NCBI RefSeq assembly: GCF_003226535.1
Contig: NZ_QKOB01000018.1
Coordinates: 35,334 to 99,333, forward strand
Direction: 5' to 3'
From: Meiothermus sp. Pnk-1
GTDB taxonomy: Bacteria > Deinococcota > Deinococci > Deinococcales > Thermaceae
DNA length: 64,000 nucleotides
Part shown: piece by piece, positions 32,083 to 40,494 of the stretch
How positions within the stretch are numbered: position 1 is the stretch's first letter
Layout: the number at the start of each line of letters is the position of its first letter
Notes under the pieces: model-generated
The model's database searches: none
Told to the model about the DNA's origin: nothing
What the model saw: the letters and a program-made list of their open reading frames with translations, nothing else
Position numbers and translations under genes: made by a program

Positions 32083-33266
32083 GCCACCACCCCTTCCTCC
32101 GCCAGCGCCTCCATCTCCGCTTCCCCCAGGCCCAGCAGATCCCCCAGCACCTCGCGGGTATGGGCCCCCAGGGGAGGGCCGGCCCAAGCGATGCGCCCGG
32201 GGGTCTCCGAGAGCCTGGGCACCACCCCCTGCATGGCGAGCTTTCCCAGCGCGGTTTCCACCTCTACCACCGCCCCCCGGGCGCGGAAGTGCGGGTCCTC
32301 CACCACCTCCCGGGCGCTGTTCACCGGCCCGGCCGGCACCCCGTAGGCCCGGAGCAGCCGGTCGAGCTCCTCCAGGGTGTACTTCCGGGTCCACCGGGCG
32401 ATGCGCTCGTCCAACTCCCCCTGGCGCTCCCCCCGGGCCCGATGGGTGGCGTAACGGGGGTCCTCGGCCAGCTCGGGGCAGCCCATGGCCTGGCAGAGCC
32501 TCTGGAAAGGCCCGTCGGCGTTGGCCCCGATCTGGATGTGGCGCCCGTCCCGGGTGGGATAGAGGTTGGAGGGGGCCACCCCGGGCAGGATGTTGCCGGT
32601 GCGCTCGCGCACCTTTCCGGTGGCGCTGTACTCGGTGAGCACGCTCTCCAGGACGGCGATCACCGCGTCGGTGAGGGCCACGTCCAGCACCTGACCTCTC
32701 CCGCTGAGCTCGCGCGCACGCAAGGCCGCCAGGGTGCCGAAGGCGGCGAAGAGCCCGGCCAGGCTGTCGCCGATGGAAAGCCCCACCCGCGGCGGGGGCC
32801 GGTCGGGGAAGCCCACCAGGTAGCGCAGGCCACCTACGGCCTCGGCCACGCTGCCGAACCCGGCCCGCTCCCGGTAGGGGCCCTGCTGGCCAAAGCCGGA
32901 AACCCGGGTCACGATGAGCCTGGGGTTCTCGGCGAGGAGGCCCGGGGGCTCGAGGCCGAGCCGCTCCAGCACCCCGGGACGGAAGTTCTCGATGAGCACG
33001 TCAGCCTGAAGGGCCAGCCGGCGGGCGAGCGCGCGGCCTTTGGGCTGGCGCAGGTCCAGGACCACGCTCTTCTTGTTGCGGCCGATCACCGGCCACCACA
33101 GGGACTGCCCGTCCTTGAGGTGGACCCCCCACCGGCGCATGGCGTCGCCCTCCGGGGGCTCGAGCTTGATCACCTCGGCCCCGTGGTCGGCCAGGAGCTG
33201 GGCCGCGAAGGGGCCGGCGATAAAGCTGCCGAGCTCGAGGACCCGGATCCCCGCCAGCGCGCTCAC
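32064..33266 (-). CDS. Type III CoA-transferase (CaiB/BaiF family)
   Basis: The 400-aa protein opens with GIRVLELGSFIAGPFAAQ. Asp167 in SIGDSLAGLFAAFG corresponds to the catalytic aspartate of formyl-CoA transferase, and the C-terminal VPAGPVNSAREVVEDPHF is typical. Family members move CoA between carboxylic acids (succinyl-CoA as common donor). The human SUGCT relative activates glutarate and HMG. Here it would activate the acid imported by the ABC system for cleavage by the lyase. It overlaps the regulator gene by 4 nt. Confidence 0.9.
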   Translation of the reverse strand: MSALAGIRVLELGSFIAGPFAAQLLADHGAEVIKLEPPEGDAMRRWGVHLKDGQSLWWPVIGRNKKSVVLDLRQPKGRALARRLALQADVLIENFRPGVLERLGLEPPGLLAENPRLIVTRVSGFGQQGPYRERAGFGSVAEAVGGLRYLVGFPDRPPPRVGLSIGDSLAGLFAAFGTLAALRARELSGRGQVLDVALTDAVIAVLESVLTEYSATGKVRERTGNILPGVAPSNLYPTRDGRHIQIGANADGPFQRLCQAMGCPELAEDPRYATHRARGERQGELDERIARWTRKYTLEELDRLLRAYGVPAGPVNSAREVVEDPHFRARGAVVEVETALGKLAMQGVVPRLSETPGRIAWAGPPLGAHTREVLGDLLGLGEAEMEALAEEGVVAWPKLG

Positions 33267-33925
33267 CTGCGCACCTCCGCCCCGGCGGCCAGCAGCCCCC
33301 GGTAGCTCCGCTCCAGGCTCTCCAGGAGCCGGACATAGGCGCGCTCCAGATGGGCCTGGACCAGCGCGGCCGCCTCCTCGCCGCGCCCCTCCCGCACCAG
33401 CTCTAGGATCCGGCGGTGCTCCCGGTGGGCCTGGGCCCGCCCCTCGGGGGAGAAGGCCTCCACGAAGCGGGCCCGGTAGATGCCGGGCAGCACCCCGGCC
33501 AGGGCCTCGACCAGAAAGCGATTGCCCGCGAGCCGGGCCAGCGCCAGGTGGAACTCGGTAGCCAGCTCAAGTTCCCGCTCGGGGTCGGGGGCCTCCTCCA
33601 GGCGGTCCAGGAGCCCGGCCGCCTCGAGGACCTCCGCGTGGCGGGCTGCGGCCCAGCGCACCGCGGCTGCCTCCAGTACGCTGCGGAAGGCAAAGGCCTC
33701 GGCCAGCTCGGCCAGGTCGAGGGGAGCCACCACGTAGCCTCGCCCAAAGCGGCGCACCAGCCCCTCGCGGGCCAGGCGCTCCAGGGCAGCGCGGACGGGT
33801 GTGCGGGAGACCCTCAGCAGTCCCGCGAGGCGCCGCTCGCCCAAAGCCTCCCCGGGGCGGAGCTCCAGAGAAAGGATGCGGCGCCGCAGCTGCCGATAGG
33901 CTTCCCCCGTTTGGGATGGGCTCAT
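33263..33925 (-). CDS. FadR-type (FCD) GntR transcriptional regulator
   Basis: The 220-aa protein has an N-terminal winged helix (about 8-70: AYRQLRRRILSLELRPGEAL, then LLRVSRTPVRAALERLAREG) and a C-terminal FCD ligand domain (about 78-205). The metal/ligand residues are in FRSVLEAAAV, EFHLALARLAGN and HREHRRIL. FCD members respond to organic acids. It is the first gene of the operon, with a palindromic operator overlapping its leader, so it probably represses its own operon until the substrate acid binds. Confidence 0.93.
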   Translation of the reverse strand: MSPSQTGEAYRQLRRRILSLELRPGEALGERRLAGLLRVSRTPVRAALERLAREGLVRRFGRGYVVAPLDLAELAEAFAFRSVLEAAAVRWAAARHAEVLEAAGLLDRLEEAPDPERELELATEFHLALARLAGNRFLVEALAGVLPGIYRARFVEAFSPEGRAQAHREHRRILELVREGRGEEAAALVQAHLERAYVRLLESLERSYRGLLAAGAEVRR

Positions 33926-33938
33926 GAAACCTCCTTTG

Positions 33939-33959
33939 GAATACCGATATGGTATACCA
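33939..33959 (-). promoter_or_regulatory. FadR-type operator
   Basis: TGGTATACCA (33950-33959) is a perfect 10-bp palindrome, and ATACC/GGTAT (33941-33945, 33951-33955) form an overlapping inverted repeat with a 5-nt spacer. FCD-GntR sites usually have TGGT-x-ACCA form. It lies 14 to 34 nt upstream of the regulator start codon. Confidence 0.7.
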
Positions 33960-34200
33960 AAAACCCCTGCCGGCGCAACTCCTCTCGAGCCGCAAAGCTC
34001 ACCCTGGCAGTAAAGCCTTGGCTCTCGGTCACCGGAGGCTTCCAGGCGCCCACCCCGAACGGGCGGCTGAGCAGCCCTGGAGAGGGTGGGTGGGGTCGAG
34101 GCCGAGGATCAAACCGAGCTGCTCGGGCCGGGGAGGAAATAAGGTGGCGGAGTCCACGTCCAGAAGCTCCGCGGCCTCGCTATAGAACCTGTGACGTCCT
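33960..34200 (-). other. Gene remnant between the FadR operon and a TnpB relic
   Basis: No intact gene. The minus strand has two coding-like pieces in different frames (AAELLDVDSATLFPPRPEQL, then WKPPVTESQGFTARVSFAA) that run up to the operator of the regulator gene. They look like the end of one lost gene with a frameshift. I do not recognise the family. Confidence 0.35.
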
Positions 34201-34660
34201 CCCCCGAATTCATTCGGGGGCCTCCTCAAGAGGCACGCAGGTCCGACCTGCGCTTCGGTTCGTGGACCGTATGCCACCCCGGCCGGAATGACAAGACCAC
34301 GGGCCGCGCCACGCGGCCACTACTCCCCTGGATGGGAGATACCTGGAATGCGCGCTCGTAGATGTTCAGCGCGCCGTTCACGTCCGCTTGGGCCGTCCAC
34401 CCGCATGGGCAGCGGTACAGCCCGCGATGAATCCGGCTTGCCTCGCGCGCTTTCCCGCAACCATGGCAGGTGCGGGAGGTGCCCCGCTCGTCAACGTCGT
34501 CGCGCACGACGATACCCGCAAGCTCCGCCTTGTACCGGAGCATGTCGGGACATGCGGGGGTTCTCCCGCGACGGCGGCTTAACCTTTGCCCGCACCTTCT
34601 GCCAGTACCGCCGAACCGCCTTGAATCGCCGCGCCGTCCTCGAAGGCGGCGGCCATGTCC
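34201..34660 (-). pseudogene. TnpB (IS605-type) C-terminal relic with right-end hairpin
   Basis: Minus-strand frame ending at 34226 retains the TnpB zinc ribbon (TCHGCG and RCPCGW) and the RuvC-III block QADVNGALNIYERA. Upstream residues (RFKAVRRYWQKVRAKVK) are in another frame, and the first two thirds are gone. The hairpin CCCCCGAAT/ATTCGGGGG (34201-34220) just beyond the stop is the expected right end of such elements. The nuclease core is incomplete, so the element is dead. Confidence 0.7.
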
Positions 34661-34742
34661 GCCGCCGAGCCTCGGGCGATGGTCGCGGGCGCACCGGGTA
34701 GCATACAAAGACATGACATACCCGGAATAGAGTCCCCATCGT

Positions 34743-35687
34743 ATGTGCCTGAGAAAGCTCCTCGCCGCTTTGGTTTTGCTGGGCATGGCCGCCGCCCAGG
34801 GAAGCCTCACCCTGTACACCTCCGAGGTTTTGACGGATGTGAACGCCTTGGTGGCCGCTTTTCAGCGGGGAAACCCGGGGGTACAGGTGAAAGTTTTCCG
34901 TTCGGGCACCGGAGAGGTGGTGGCCAAGCTGCGGGCAGAGCTGGAGGCGGGCAACCCCCAACCCGACCTGATCTGGTTCGCCAACGAAGACTTTCTAAAA
35001 GAGCTGGCGGCTAAGGGATTGCTCCGTCGGGTACCTCCCACGGTGCCGGGCTACCCTTTGCAGTACGCACCGGGCGGGGGGCTCTACTACGAGGTGCGCC
35101 TTCTCTACAACGCCTTTGGCGTGAACCGCCAGAGGCTGCCCAAGGTCCCCACCTCCTGGCAGGACCTCCTAAGGCCCGAGTACCGGGGCCTCTTGGCGAT
35201 GCCCGACCCCAACTACTCCGGCGGGGCGCTGGCCACGCTGGGGACCTTAGCGGATCGCCTGGGCGTAGACTACTTCAGGCGTTTGAAGGAGAGCGGCTTG
35301 CAGGTAGAGCAGTCCAACCCGGTGCTCCAGCAGAAGCTGTCTCGAGGGGAGTACGGCCTGGCCATCACCACCGACTTCGGCCTGCGGCAGGAGATAGCCA
35401 AGGGGGCTCCGCTGGAGGTGGTCTACCCCAGGGACGGGGCCATCCTGGTACCCACCCCCATCGCCGTAACCTCCTGGAGCAAAAACCCCGAGGCCGCCGC
35501 GGGCTTCCTCCGCTTCCTCCTCTCCCCCGAAGGCCAGCGGGTCTTCGCCGAGCGGGGCTACTATCCGGTGATGCCCGATGCTCCCCGACCCGGGGGAGCC
35601 CCGGAGAAGGTGGTGAGCGTCCGGGCCCGCTTCGCCGATGCGGCCATCCTGGGGCGGTTCAACGAGCTCATGGGGCTTAGGAGGTAG
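34743..35687 (+). CDS. Fe3+-type ABC importer substrate-binding protein, copy 1
   Basis: The 314-aa protein has a signal peptide (about 1-19). The type II periplasmic binding fold of the FbpA/AfuA group is shown by GSLTLYTSEVLTDVNALVAA, GEVVAKLRAELEAGNPQPDL, MPDPNYSGGALATLG and the paired-tyrosine region ERGYYPVMPDAP. Iron-type proteins coordinate Fe3+ with such tyrosines, but phosphonate-binding relatives look similar. It is followed 3 nt later by a close paralogue. A TAGAGT -10-like box 9 nt before the ATG suggests a very short leader. Confidence 0.85.
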   Translation: MCLRKLLAALVLLGMAAAQGSLTLYTSEVLTDVNALVAAFQRGNPGVQVKVFRSGTGEVVAKLRAELEAGNPQPDLIWFANEDFLKELAAKGLLRRVPPTVPGYPLQYAPGGGLYYEVRLLYNAFGVNRQRLPKVPTSWQDLLRPEYRGLLAMPDPNYSGGALATLGTLADRLGVDYFRRLKESGLQVEQSNPVLQQKLSRGEYGLAITTDFGLRQEIAKGAPLEVVYPRDGAILVPTPIAVTSWSKNPEAAAGFLRFLLSPEGQRVFAERGYYPVMPDAPRPGGAPEKVVSVRARFADAAILGRFNELMGLRR

Positions 35688-35690
35688 GCG

Positions 35691-36644
35691 ATGCGCTGTC
35701 TCTTCCTGCTCGCTTTCCTTCCACTGGCCTTCGCCCAGGTATCCAAAAGCAGCCTCACCCTGTACGTGGCCGGGGCCCAGCTCCCCGATGTGAATGCCCT
35801 TTTGGAGGGTTTCCGAAGCGTGGAGCCAGGGGTGGAGGTCAAGGTTTTCCGTTCAGGGGCGGGAGAGGTGGCAGCCAAGCTGCGGGCGGAGCTGGAGGCG
35901 GGCAACCCCCAACCCGACCTGATCTGGTTGGTGGGAGAAGGGCTCTTCCGGGAACTTAGCCAGAAAAACCTGCTCCGCCGCGTGCCCCCTACCTTTCCGG
36001 GGCTACCCCTCCAGTATGTCTACGAAGGGGGCAAGTACTACGAAGTCCGCCTTCTTTATAACGTGCTGGCGGTGAACACCCGGGCATTACCCGAGGAACA
36101 ATGGCCCCGCCTTTGGACAGACCTCTCCCGGCCCCGCTACAAGGGCCGGATAGCGATGGCCGACCCCAACTACTCGGGGCCCGCCCTGATGGCCCTGGGG
36201 GCTTTGGGCAGGCGGTACGGCCTCAGCTACTTCGAGGGCCTGGGGGCCAACGGGATGCAGGTAGAGCAGTCCAACCCGGTGCTCCAGCAGAAGCTGGCCC
36301 GGGGGGAGTACGCCATCGCCCTCACCAACGATTACGGGGTGCGGCAGGAGCTGGAGAAGGGGGCTCCCCTCGCCATCGTCTACCCGCAGGATGGCGCCAT
36401 CCTGGCCCCCACCCCCATCGGGATCCCTACGTGGAGCAAGAACCCCCTCATGGCCGAACGGTTCTTGGCCTTCCTCCTCTCCCCCAAGGGGCAGGCCATC
36501 TTCGCCGAGCGGGGCTACTATCCGGTGATGCCGGACGCCCCCAGGCCCAAGGGAGCCCCAGCCCGCCTGGTCTCCCTGCGGGGAGAGGAGGCTAGCCCAG
36601 ATCTGCTCGAGCGTTTCAACGCCCTCTTCAACCTCCGCCGATGA
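35691..36644 (+). CDS. Fe3+-type ABC importer substrate-binding protein, copy 2
   Basis: The 317-aa protein is a tandem paralogue of the preceding gene product. It shares GEVAAKLRAELEAGNPQPDL, VEQSNPVLQQKL and GYYPVMPDAPRP almost exactly but differs in the first-lobe ligand region (LTLYVAGAQLPDVNALLEG versus LTLYTSEVLTDVNALVAA, so Thr-Ser-Glu becomes Val-Ala-Gly). Both are intact. The duplication may broaden the ligand range of a single permease/ATPase. It overlaps the permease start (ATGA). Confidence 0.85.
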   Translation: MRCLFLLAFLPLAFAQVSKSSLTLYVAGAQLPDVNALLEGFRSVEPGVEVKVFRSGAGEVAAKLRAELEAGNPQPDLIWLVGEGLFRELSQKNLLRRVPPTFPGLPLQYVYEGGKYYEVRLLYNVLAVNTRALPEEQWPRLWTDLSRPRYKGRIAMADPNYSGPALMALGALGRRYGLSYFEGLGANGMQVEQSNPVLQQKLARGEYAIALTNDYGVRQELEKGAPLAIVYPQDGAILAPTPIGIPTWSKNPLMAERFLAFLLSPKGQAIFAERGYYPVMPDAPRPKGAPARLVSLRGEEASPDLLERFNALFNLRR

Positions 36645-38098
36645 CGAGGTACCTCCCTCTCCCCTGGGCCCTGGCCCTGCCTGCCCTCCTCCTACCCTTT
36701 CTGGTCCTCTCCGTCCGGGGAGCCCAGCACCTGGGGGCCGCCCTCGAGGCCTGGGACGTGGCCCTGAACAGCCTCCTCCTGGCCCTAGCGGGAACCCTGC
36801 TGGTGCTAGGGGTGGCGCTGGGCCTAGCCCTCCTGGCCCTTTGGGGCGGGGTGGGGCGGGGCCTCGAGGCGCTCCTCCTCCTCTCCTTCTACATTCCGCC
36901 CTTCGTCACCGGGATAGGCCTCCTCTTCACCTTTCAGTCCTTCGGCCTGAAGGCCTACGGGGTGGGGGGGATCCTCCTCGGCTGGACCCTCCACTACGCC
37001 CCCATGGCCTATGCCCTTCTCCGCCCCTCCCTGGAGCACCTCCTCCCCCTCCTGCGGGCAGCCCGGGTCCACGGGGTGGCGAGCGGGCGACGGCTTCGGG
37101 TCCTCCTTCCCCCGCTTTTCCCGGCCCTCCTCGCGGCGGGAGGACTGGTCTATCTGGCGCTCCTGGGGAACTTCGGCATCCCTGCGGTTTTGGGCCTGCC
37201 CCAGCGGGTCTACGTCCTCCCCACCCTGGCCTACGCCCGCCTCAACAGCCCCCTCGGCCAGGACCCGCTGGGCGAGGCCATGGCCATGGGCCTATGGCTG
37301 GGCCTCCTGGCCCTGCCCGCCCTCCTGCTCCGCCCCAGGCCCATCTTGGAAGCCGCCTCGAAAGAAGGCCTGGCCCCCAGGCCCCTTTTCCGCCTGGCCT
37401 TCGCCCTCTACGCGCTTTTGGCCCTACTGCTGGCCTCCTGGGGCCTCTTTCGGGAAGCCTTCTTCAACCCCTACACCGGGGCCTGGGAGCCGGCCTTCCG
37501 CGCAGCCCTGGAGCTACCTCTGGTGCGGCAGGGCCTCGGGAACTCTTTCCTCCTGGCCGTCTCCAGCGCCTCCGCCCTGCTCCTCCTGGCCCTCGCCCTG
37601 CGGCCCTTCCCCGGGGCCCTAAGCCGGGTGCGGGCGGCCCTGGACCTCCATCACACCCTGCCGGGCACCCTCCTGGGCCTGGGGCTGATCCTGCTCCTGG
37701 CCCCCACCCCGCTTTACGCCAGCGTCTGGCTGCTTTTTTTGGCCTACCTGCTCCACTTCGCCAGCCTCGCCCTGCGGGCCTTGGAGGCGGGGGCGCGGGT
37801 GGAGGCCGGGGTGGTCTCGGCCCGGGTGCACGGCCTCTCCCCCCTTCGGGCCTGGCTCCGGGTGGGCTACCCGCTCCTGCTGCCCCAGGCCCGGGCCGCT
37901 TTCTTTCTCGTCTTTCCCCTGGCCCTCGCCGAGGTCACCCTCTCGGCCCTCCTCTACGCCCCGGGGGCGGAGACCGTAGGGGTCGCGGTCCTCAGCGCCC
38001 TGAACGGAGGGCTTTACCGGGAGGTGGCCGCGGTGGGCCTCTGCCTGGGCCTCTTCTCGGCCACCGCGCTCTTTGCCCTGGGAGGAAAAAGGTGGTGA
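36641..38098 (+). CDS. Fe3+-type ABC importer permease (two fused BPD halves)
   Basis: The 485-aa protein has about 12 membrane helices. Two copies of the BPD transport domain (about 40-240 and 300-480) each carry an EAA-like loop (RAARVHGVASGRRLRVLLPP, and VVSARVHGLSPLRAWLRV). This fused layout is that of FbpB/AfuB iron permeases. The stop overlaps the ATPase start (GTGA). Confidence 0.9.
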   Translation: MTRYLPLPWALALPALLLPFLVLSVRGAQHLGAALEAWDVALNSLLLALAGTLLVLGVALGLALLALWGGVGRGLEALLLLSFYIPPFVTGIGLLFTFQSFGLKAYGVGGILLGWTLHYAPMAYALLRPSLEHLLPLLRAARVHGVASGRRLRVLLPPLFPALLAAGGLVYLALLGNFGIPAVLGLPQRVYVLPTLAYARLNSPLGQDPLGEAMAMGLWLGLLALPALLLRPRPILEAASKEGLAPRPLFRLAFALYALLALLLASWGLFREAFFNPYTGAWEPAFRAALELPLVRQGLGNSFLLAVSSASALLLLALALRPFPGALSRVRAALDLHHTLPGTLLGLGLILLLAPTPLYASVWLLFLAYLLHFASLALRALEAGARVEAGVVSARVHGLSPLRAWLRVGYPLLLPQARAAFFLVFPLALAEVTLSALLYAPGAETVGVAVLSALNGGLYREVAAVGLCLGLFSATALFALGGKRW

Positions 38099-39021
38099 GG
38101 CTCGAGGGGGTCACCAAGGCGTTCGGCGCGGGGATGGGGGTCTTCGGGGTGGAGCTGGAGGTGATCCCCGGGGAGATCCTGGTCCTTTTGGGGGCTTCGG
38201 GAAGCGGCAAGAGCACCCTCCTTAACCTGGTAGCGGGGCTTCTCCTCCCCGACCGGGGGCGGGTGGTCCTGGCCGAGAAGGAGGTGACCCGCCTGCCCCC
38301 GGAGCGACGCCAGGTAGCCTATGTCTTCCAGGACTTGGGCCTTTGGCCCCACCTCACCGCCTTGGAGCACCTCCTCCTGGTGATGCCGCACCCCGAGCGC
38401 AAGGAGGCCCTGGCTTTGTTGGAGCGGGTGGGGCTTCTGGATCACGCCCACCGGCGGCCCGGGGAGCTTTCCGGCGGGCAGAAGCAGCGCATAGCCCTGG
38501 CCCGGGCCTTGGCCCGGAAACCTCAGGTCATCCTCCTGGACGAGCCCTACAGCGCCCTGGACCCGGTGCTCCGGGAAGGCTTGCGCCTCGAGGTGCGGGC
38601 CCTTCTCAAGGAGACGGGGACCACCGCCTTGCACGTGACCCACGACCCCGAAGAGGCCATGCTCCTGGGGGACCGGGTAGGGGTGATGGCCGGAGGGAGG
38701 CTTCTGGAGGTGGGGCCGCCCCGGGAAGTCTACGAGCGGCCGCTGTCGCTAGCCGCTTTCCTGGCTTTTGGCCGGGCCAACGTGCTGTCGGACGGGGAAG
38801 GCTTTTTGGCTTTCCGCTACGAGGAGGTAGCCCCGGGAGGCCCCCTTTGCGCCCGGGTGCTGGAGAGGCGGGAGGTTCGGGGGGAGGTGCTGTGCCGGGT
38901 CCGCCTGCCCCAGGGGGAGGCCTGGGTGCGCCTCGAGGCCCAACCGGGGCAGGAGGTGGGGCTAACTCTCCTCCGGCCCCGGCGGCTCGCCCCAAAGGCC
39001 GAGGTCTTGGCTAAAGGGTGA
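38095..39021 (+). CDS. Fe3+-type ABC importer ATPase
   Basis: The 308-aa protein starts at GTG 38095 (38092 also possible) behind GGAGG. Walker A is GASGSGKST, signature LSGGQKQRI, Walker B VILLDEPYSALDP and H-loop VTHDPEE. The C-terminal extension (about 225-305) resembles a TOBE regulatory domain. It energises the preceding permease. Confidence 0.92.
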   Translation: MRLEGVTKAFGAGMGVFGVELEVIPGEILVLLGASGSGKSTLLNLVAGLLLPDRGRVVLAEKEVTRLPPERRQVAYVFQDLGLWPHLTALEHLLLVMPHPERKEALALLERVGLLDHAHRRPGELSGGQKQRIALARALARKPQVILLDEPYSALDPVLREGLRLEVRALLKETGTTALHVTHDPEEAMLLGDRVGVMAGGRLLEVGPPREVYERPLSLAAFLAFGRANVLSDGEGFLAFRYEEVAPGGPLCARVLERREVRGEVLCRVRLPQGEAWVRLEAQPGQEVGLTLLRPRRLAPKAEVLAKG

Positions 39022-39171
39022 TCACTTGGTCCACCCCCGGTAGAGGTCGGGGAAGCACCCCACCTCCACCCCCTCCACCCCGTGGACCCCGACCTCCAGC
39101 TGGGGCAGGATCATCTGGGCCAGCTTGTGGCTCGCCGCCCTGGGACTGGAAAGCACGTAGGCCACCCGCAT
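39022..39171 (-). CDS. Short DsrE-like open reading frame, possibly truncated
   Basis: The 49-aa frame (MRVAYVLSSPRAASHKLAQM, then LPQLEVGVHGVEGVEVGCF and PDLYRGWTK) has the first strand-helix of DsrE/DrsE-like sulfur-carrier proteins, which are normally 110-130 aa. The rest is missing without an obvious frameshift. It lies tail-to-tail with the ATPase gene and 9 nt after the stretch before the AztD-like gene. May be a remnant. Confidence 0.35.
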   Translation of the reverse strand: MRVAYVLSSPRAASHKLAQMILPQLEVGVHGVEGVEVGCFPDLYRGWTK

Positions 39172-39180
39172 GGTTACCCC

Positions 39181-40311
39181 CTAGTGCGCCGCCCCTTCCG
39201 CGGCCAATAGCGCCAAGGAGGAGGGGATCCCGCCCACGTCCCACCTTGCAGCCACCCGCCAGGCCTCGAGGTCCACCTTCGCCACCTGGCCCAGGGTGGG
39301 GTCGGAGAGGTAGGCCACCCCGTGCCCTAGGGCGAGGCCTGGCCTTGGGGCGTCCTGGGGAAGGGGTTTTATGGCCTCGAGGCTTCCCACTACTCGCCCC
39401 GCCTCGGGGTCCACCTTAAGGAAGCGCCCGTCGGCGGTGAGGACATAGAGGACCTCCCCCTCGAGGTCAAAGCCGAAGCGGAGGGGGTTGGCCGGGAGGG
39501 GTAGCACCCGGACCCCCGAGTTCCCCACAAGGGCCAGCCCCTGGCCCAGGTTCCCCACAAAAAGGGGCCTTTGCGGATGGGCCACCAGGGTTCCCACCCG
39601 GGCGCCCTCCGGGGTCCCTTGGGGGTAGGCCACCTTCCGGCCCAGAAGCCCCTGCCCCCGGCGCTCCACCAGCAGCACTCCGTCGGCACAGCCGAAGGCC
39701 GCCACCTCCCCCTTGGTGGCGCTCCCGTGGAGCCTGGGGCAGGCCTGGAGGAGGGCGAGGACCCTGGTCCCCCCAAGGGTGTAGGCCTCCACCCGGCCGC
39801 CCTCCAGCCCGCCTACGAGAAGGAGGTTCCCGAGAAAGGCCATGGAGGCGTGGTCGGCCCCGCCCGTGGCCAGGAGGCGGGGGGTGAGGTCCAGGCCCAG
39901 GCGGCGGAGGTCAAAAAGGGCCACGGTCCCGTCCCCGTCGTGGAACACCCCGAGGAACTCCCCTCCCAGGGCCACGTGGGTGGGCTTGGGCCCGGTGCGG
40001 AGGGTGACAGCCACGTAGGGGTTTTCCAGGTGGACGTCCTGGTGGTCCCCGTGGTCCTTTAAGCCGAGCCCGCCCCAAAGGAAGCTCACCGCCTTCCCCT
40101 CCCGGTGCACCGCCAGGGCGTACTGGCCGCCGGGGAGGGGGTAGAGGGTCGCCGGGGCAGGCACGGTGAAGCGGCCAAGCTCCCTGCCCTCCTCGTCTAG
40201 AACCCGCACCAAAGCCTCCCGGGCGTCGGCCACCACCAGGCGGTGGAGCCCCCCGTGGTTCGGGTGGGCCTCGTCGCCGTGAGCTAGGGCAAAAGCCAAA
40301 ACCATCAACAT
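39181..40311 (-). CDS. AztD-like metal-chaperone beta-propeller protein
   Basis: The 376-aa protein starts at ATG 40311; a longer frame would run through the operator. It has an N-terminal signal (LMVLAFALA) and then a His/Asp-rich stretch (HGDEAHPNHGG). Repeated blade-like segments follow with HGDHQDVHLENPYV, GGADHASMAFLGN and GVAYLSDPTLGQVAKVDLEA. AztD-type periplasmic zinc chaperones share the propeller and the histidine motifs. The Fur/Zur-like box 100 nt upstream fits metal control. Zinc versus another metal cannot be decided from sequence. Confidence 0.72.
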   Translation of the reverse strand: MLMVLAFALAHGDEAHPNHGGLHRLVVADAREALVRVLDEEGRELGRFTVPAPATLYPLPGGQYALAVHREGKAVSFLWGGLGLKDHGDHQDVHLENPYVAVTLRTGPKPTHVALGGEFLGVFHDGDGTVALFDLRRLGLDLTPRLLATGGADHASMAFLGNLLLVGGLEGGRVEAYTLGGTRVLALLQACPRLHGSATKGEVAAFGCADGVLLVERRGQGLLGRKVAYPQGTPEGARVGTLVAHPQRPLFVGNLGQGLALVGNSGVRVLPLPANPLRFGFDLEGEVLYVLTADGRFLKVDPEAGRVVGSLEAIKPLPQDAPRPGLALGHGVAYLSDPTLGQVAKVDLEAWRVAARWDVGGIPSSLALLAAEGAAH

Positions 40312-40412
40312 CGCCGCACTCAGTCTTCCTCTCCTTCCCGGTTGGGCTATTCCGGCCAGGGCGGTGCAAAGCACCAGGGTGGGCCCTGGTCCCGGGCTTC
40401 CGCCCCCGTATA

Positions 40413-40432
40413 GATAATGAAAACTCATTATC
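40413..40432 (-). promoter_or_regulatory. Fur/Zur-family box
   Basis: GATAATGA (40413-40420) and TCATTATC (40425-40432) form a perfect 8-bp inverted repeat with a 4-nt spacer, an excellent match to Fur-superfamily operators (GATAATGAT-type). It stands out in the GC-rich background. Its position 102-121 nt upstream of the AztD-like start fits promoter repression of that gene. Confidence 0.8.
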
Positions 40433-40494
40433 AGTTTGTCAAGCCCTCCCACCCTCTCCAGCCCTTTTTCCGCACCAGGGGCTTGAATGGAGCT

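Noticed and set aside
36841..38094. Long frame upstream of the importer ATPase
   Set aside because: It overlaps the permease gene in a shifted frame; Pro/Gly/Arg-rich without homology. The ATPase proper starts at 38095.
40312..40452. N-terminal extension of the AztD-like gene
   Set aside because: It would place the Fur/Zur palindrome inside the coding region and lacks homology; ATG 40311 followed by a signal sequence is better.
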